Positions 59,701 through 64,000 of a stretch of 64,000 nucleotides of DNA are shown piece by piece. A program made the position numbers and the translations under genes. The notes below the pieces were generated by a model that worked only from the letters and a program-made list of their open reading frames with translations, did no database searches and was not told where the DNA came from. The DNA is from Yamagishiella unicocca (lineage: Eukaryota > Chlorophyta > Chlorophyceae > Chlamydomonadales > Volvocaceae), in the NCBI GenBank assembly GCA_003116995.1, contig BDSL01000036.1, forward strand, positions 823,633 to 887,632, in the 5' to 3' direction. Within the stretch, counting starts at the first letter, position 1; each line of letters begins with the position of its first letter.

Positions 59701-62700
59701 ATACCTAGGTGAAAGGAACGTCCCCACCGAAATTCGCCTCTGGGGATCGCCGCACGAGGACGTCCGGGCCAATCGGCAAGCATCGGCTTCTCCGGCAACC
59801 TTCGATCGGCCTCGCTCTTGGGCACGCAGCTTAACGGTAGATATACCTAGGTGAAAGGAACGTCCCCACCGAAATTCGCCTCTGGGGATCGCCGCACGAG
59901 GACGTCCGGGCCAATCGGCAAGCATCGGCTTCTCCGGCAACCTTCGATCGGCCTCGCTCTTGGGCACGCAGCTTAACGGTAGATATACCTAGGTGAAAGG
60001 AACGTCCCCACCGAAATTCGCCTCTGGGGATCGCCGCACGAGGACGTCCGGGCCAATCGGCAAGCATCGGCTTCTCCGGCAACCTTCGATCGGCCTCGCT
60101 CTTGGGCACGCAGCTTAACGGTAGATATACCTAGGTGAAAGGAACGTCCCCACCGAAATTCGCCTCTGGGGATCGCCGCACGAGGACGTCCGGGCCAATC
60201 GGCAAGCATCGGCTTCTCCGGCAACCTTCGATCGGCCTCGCTCTTGGGCACGCAGCTTAACGGTAGATATACCTAGGTGAAAGGAACGTCCCCACCGAAA
60301 TTCGCCTCTGGGGATCGCCGCACGAGGACGTCCGGGCCAATCGGCAAGCATCGGCTTCTCCGGCAACCTTCGATCGGCCTCGCTCTTGGGCACGCAGCTT
60401 AACGGTAGATATACCTAGGTGAAAGGAACGTCCCCACCGAAATTCGCCTCTGGGGATCGCCGCACGAGGACGTCCGGGCCAATCGGCAAGCATCGGCTTC
60501 TCCGGCAACCTTCGATCGGCCTCGCTCTTGGGCACGCAGCTTAACGGTAGATATACCTAGGTGAAAGGAACGTCCCCACCGAAATTCGCCTCTGGGGATC
60601 GCCGCACGAGGACGTCCGGCCAATCGGCAAGCATCGGCTTCTCCGGCAACCTTCGATCGGCCTCGCTCTTGGGCACGCAGCTTAACGGTAGATATACCTA
60701 GGTGAAAGGAACGTCCCCACCGAAATTCGCCTCTGGGGATCGCCGCACGAGGACGTCCGGGCCAATCGGCAAGCATCGGCTTCTCCGGCAACCTTCGATC
60801 GGCCTCGCTCTTGGCACGCAGCTTAACGGTAGATATACCTAGGTGAAAGGAACGTCCCCACCGAAATTCGCCTCTGGGGATCGCCGCACGAGGACGTCCG
60901 GCCAATCGGCAAGCATCGGCTTCTCCGGCAACCTTCGATCGGCCTCGCTCTTGGGCACGCAGCTTAACGGTAGATATACCTAGGTGAAAGGAACGTCCCC
61001 ACCGAAATTCGCCTCTGGGGATCGCCGCACGAGACGTCCGGCCAATCGGCAAGCATCGGCTTCTCCGGCAACCTTCGATCGGCCTCGCTCTTGGGCACGC
61101 AGCTTAACGGTAGATATACCTAGGTGAAAGGAACGTCCCCACCGAAATTCGCCTCTGGGGATCGCCGCACGAGGACGTCCGGGCCAATCGGCAAGCATCG
61201 GCTTCTCCGGCAACCTTCGATCGGCCTCGCTCTTGGGCACGCAGCTTAACGGTAGATATACCTAGGTGAAAGGAACGTCCCCACCGAAATTCGCCTCTGG
61301 GGATCGCCGCACGAGGACGTCCGGGCCAATCGGCAAGCATCGGCTTCTCCGGCAACCTTCGATCGGCCTCGCTCTTGGGCACGCAGCTTAACGGTAGATA
61401 TACCTAGGTGAAAGGAACGTCCCCACCGAAATTCGCCTCTGGGGATCGCCGCACGAGGACGTCCGGGCCAATCGGCAAGCATCGGCTTCTCCGGCAACCT
61501 TCGATCGGCCTCGCTCTTGGGCACGCAGCTTAACGGTAGATATACCTAGGTGAAAGGAACGTCCCCACCGAAATTCGCCTCTGGGGATCGCCGCACGAGG
61601 ACGTCCTGGCCAATCGGCAAGCATCGGCTTCTCCGGCAACCTTCGATCGGCCTCGCTCTTGGGCACGCAGCTTAACGGTAGATATACCTAGGTGAAAGGA
61701 ACGTCCCCACCGAAATTCGCCTCTGGGGATCGCCGCACGAGGACGTCCGGCCAATCGGCAAGCTCGCTTCTCCGGCAACCTTCGATCGGCCTCGCTCTTG
61801 GGCACGCAGCTTAACGGTAGATATACCTAGGTGAAAGGAACGTCCCCACCGAAATTCGCCTCTGGGGATCGCCGCACGAGGACGTCCGGGCCAATCGGCA
61901 AGCATCGGCTTCTCCGGCAACCTTCGATCGGCCTCGCTCTTGGGCACGCAGCTTAACGGTAGATATACCTAGGTGAAAGGAACGTCCCCACCGAAATTCG
62001 CCTCTGGGGATCGCCGCACGAGGACGTCCGGGCCAATCGGCAAGCATCGGCTTCTCCGGCAACCTTCGATCGGCCTCGCTCTTGGGCACGCAGCTTAACG
62101 GTAGATATACCTAGGTGAAAGGAACGTCCCCACCGAAATTCGCCTCTGGGGATCGCCGCACGAGGACGTCCGGGCCAATCGGCAAGCATCGGCTTCTCCG
62201 GCAACCTTCGATCGGCCTCGCTCTTGGGCACGCAGCTTAACGGTAGATATACCTAGGTGAAAGGAACGTCCCCACCGAAATTCGCCTCTGGGGATCGCCG
62301 CACGAGGACGTCCGGCCAATCGGCAAGCATCGGCTTCTCCGGCAACCTTCGATCGGCCTCGCTCTTGGCACGCAGCTTAACGGTAGATATACCTAGGTGA
62401 AAGGAACGTCCCCACCGAAATTCGCCTCTGGGGATCGCCGCACGAGGACGTCCGGCCAATCGGCAAGCATCGGCTTCTCCGGCAACCTTCGATCGCCTCG
62501 CTCTTGGGCACGCAGCTTAACGGTAGATATACCTAGGTGAAAGGAACGTCCCCACCGAAATTCGCCTCTGGGGATCGCCGCACGAGGACGTCCGGGCCAA
62601 TCGGCAAGCATCGGCTTCTCCGGCAACCTTCGATCGGCCTCGCTCTTGGGCACGCAGCTTAACGGTAGATATACCTAGGTGAAAGGAACGTCCCCACCGA

Positions 62701-64000
62701 AATTCGCCTCTCGCCGGATCGGCCGGCAAGCATCGAACCTTCGGACGTCGGTAGATATACCTAGGTGAAAGGAACGTCCCACCGAAATTCGCCTCTGGGA
62801 TCGCCGCACGAGGACGTCCGGCCATCGGCTTCTCCGGCAACCTTCGATCGGCCTCGCTCTTGGGCACGCAGCTTAACGGTAGATATACCTAGGTGAAAGG
62901 AACGTCCCCACCGAAATTCGCCTCTGGGGATCGCCGCACGAGGACGTCCGGGCCAATCGGCAAGCATCGGCTTTCTTCCGGCCTCGCTCTTGGGCACGCA
63001 GCTTAACGGTAGATATACCTAGGTGAAAGGAACGTCCCCACCGAAATTCGCCTCGCTCTTCGGCTTCTCCGGCAACCTTCGATCGGCCTCGCTCTTGGGC
63101 ACGCAGCTTAACGGTAGATATACCTAGGTGAAAGGAACGTCCCCACCGAAATTCGCCTCTGGGGATTCGGCCTCTCGGCTTCTCCGGCAACCTTCGATCG
63201 GCCTCGCTCTTGGGCACGCAGCTTAACGGTAGATTACCTAGGTGAAAGGAACGTCCCCACCGAAATTCGGCGCACGATCGGCAATCGGCAAGCATCGGCT
63301 TCTCCGGCAACCTTCGATCGGCCTCGCTCTTGGGCACGCAGCTTAACGGTAGATATACCTAGGTAACGTCCCCACCGAAATTCGCCTCTGGGATCGCCGC
63401 ACGAGGACGTCCGGCCAATCGGCAAGCATCGGCTTCTCCGGCAACCTTCGATCGGCCTCGCTCTTGGGCACGCAGCTTAACGGTAGATATACCTAGGTGA
63501 AAGGAACGTCCCCACCGAAATTCGCCTCTGGGGATCGCCGCACGAGGACGTCCGGGCCAATCGGCAAGCATCGGCTTCTCCGGCAACCTTCGATCGGCCT
63601 CGCTCTTGGGCACGCAGCTTAACGGTAGATATACCTAGGTGAAAGGAACGTCCCCACCGAAATTCGCCTCTGGGGATCGCCGCACGAGGACGTCCGGGCC
63701 AATCGGCAAGCATCGGCTTCTCCGGCAACCTTCGATCGGCCTCGCTCTTGGGCACGCAGCTTAACGGTAGATATACCTAGTGAAAGGAACGTCCCCACCG
63801 AAATTCGCCTCTGGGGATCGCCGCACGAGGACGTCCGGGCCAATCGGCAAGCTCGGCTTCTCCGGCAACTTCGATCGGCCCTCGCTCTTGGGCACGCAGC
63901 TTAACGGTAGGATCGCCGCACGAGGACGTCCGGGCCAATCGGCAAGCATCGGCTTCTCCGGCAACCTTCGATCGGCCTCGCTCTTGGGCACGCAGCTAAC
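53715..64000. repeat. 142-bp satellite, array 2 (about 72 copies, reaches window end)
   Basis: Same unit as array 1. The first unit carries the agcaataactagg variant. Two 131-bp units lacking ttcgatcggcc occur near 54470 and 54745, each followed by a normal unit, which marks a 273-bp duplicated pair. Many single-base deletions (cgtccggccaa for cgtccgggccaa) and larger breaks gather from about 55.9 kb on, heaviest at 62.7-63.4 kb and at the right edge. The g and t variants of array 1 are absent. A different variant, cgtcctggcc, is scattered instead. Confidence 0.97.

Noticed and set aside
43715..63991. Dozens of 92-codon minus-strand ORFs starting MPKSEADRRLPEK
   Set aside because: They are one per 142-bp satellite unit, arise because the unit length is not a multiple of 3, and change freely with every indel. 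No promoter, intron or poly(A) context.
43905..64000. CRISPR array
   Set aside because: The repeats are contiguous 142-bp units without unique spacers, in a eukaryotic genome.
53715..64000. Telomeric repeats near the right end
   Set aside because: No TTTTAGGG or TTTAGGG tandem is present. The window ends in 142-bp satellite.

Overview
The window looks like nuclear DNA of a volvocine green alga (Chlamydomonas/Volvox group); the species cannot be fixed from sequence alone. The evidence is GC-rich genes with strong C/G third positions, many short introns of about 150-500 bp with GT..AG borders, TGTAA poly(A) signals downstream of several stops, Gln/Ala/Pro low-complexity stretches, and a Rab8 protein of the kind known from Volvox and Chlamydomonas. 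Most ORFs are shadows. I built the gene models below by joining exons whose splice phases agree.

Layout. 1-5 kb: a minus-strand ORF that looks like a retroelement gag and runs off the left edge, a 25-bp minisatellite in which all three forward frames are open, and a possible tRNA primer-binding site. 5.4-20.2 kb: a 22-exon minus-strand RNA helicase of the MOV10/SDE3 family, with a tRNA-Pro gene lying antisense in one intron and a 2-kb, AT-richer intron. 21.2-41.1 kb: ordinary single-copy genes: a DUF2237 protein (+), a GCK-domain protein (-), a CHY zinc-finger protein (+), a Rab8-type GTPase (+) and an unrecognised coiled-coil protein (+). Helicase/DUF2237 and GCK/CHY are divergent pairs that each share an upstream region.

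43.9-64 kb: two arrays of one 142-bp satellite, about 24 copies and then about 72 copies reaching the right edge. They are separated by a 6.3-kb island. The island holds a truncated Ty3/gypsy RNase H fragment and two direct copies of a 1.3-kb sequence, with an intronless BTB/BACK gene between them. A unit variant found only at the two array edges facing the island suggests that one array was split.

The genes do not form one pathway. They cover small-RNA/RNP helicase work, zinc-finger proteins, secretory traffic and ubiquitin-adaptor-like functions. The most unusual material is the satellite/island structure, the tRNA nested in the helicase gene and the frame-neutral minisatellite.
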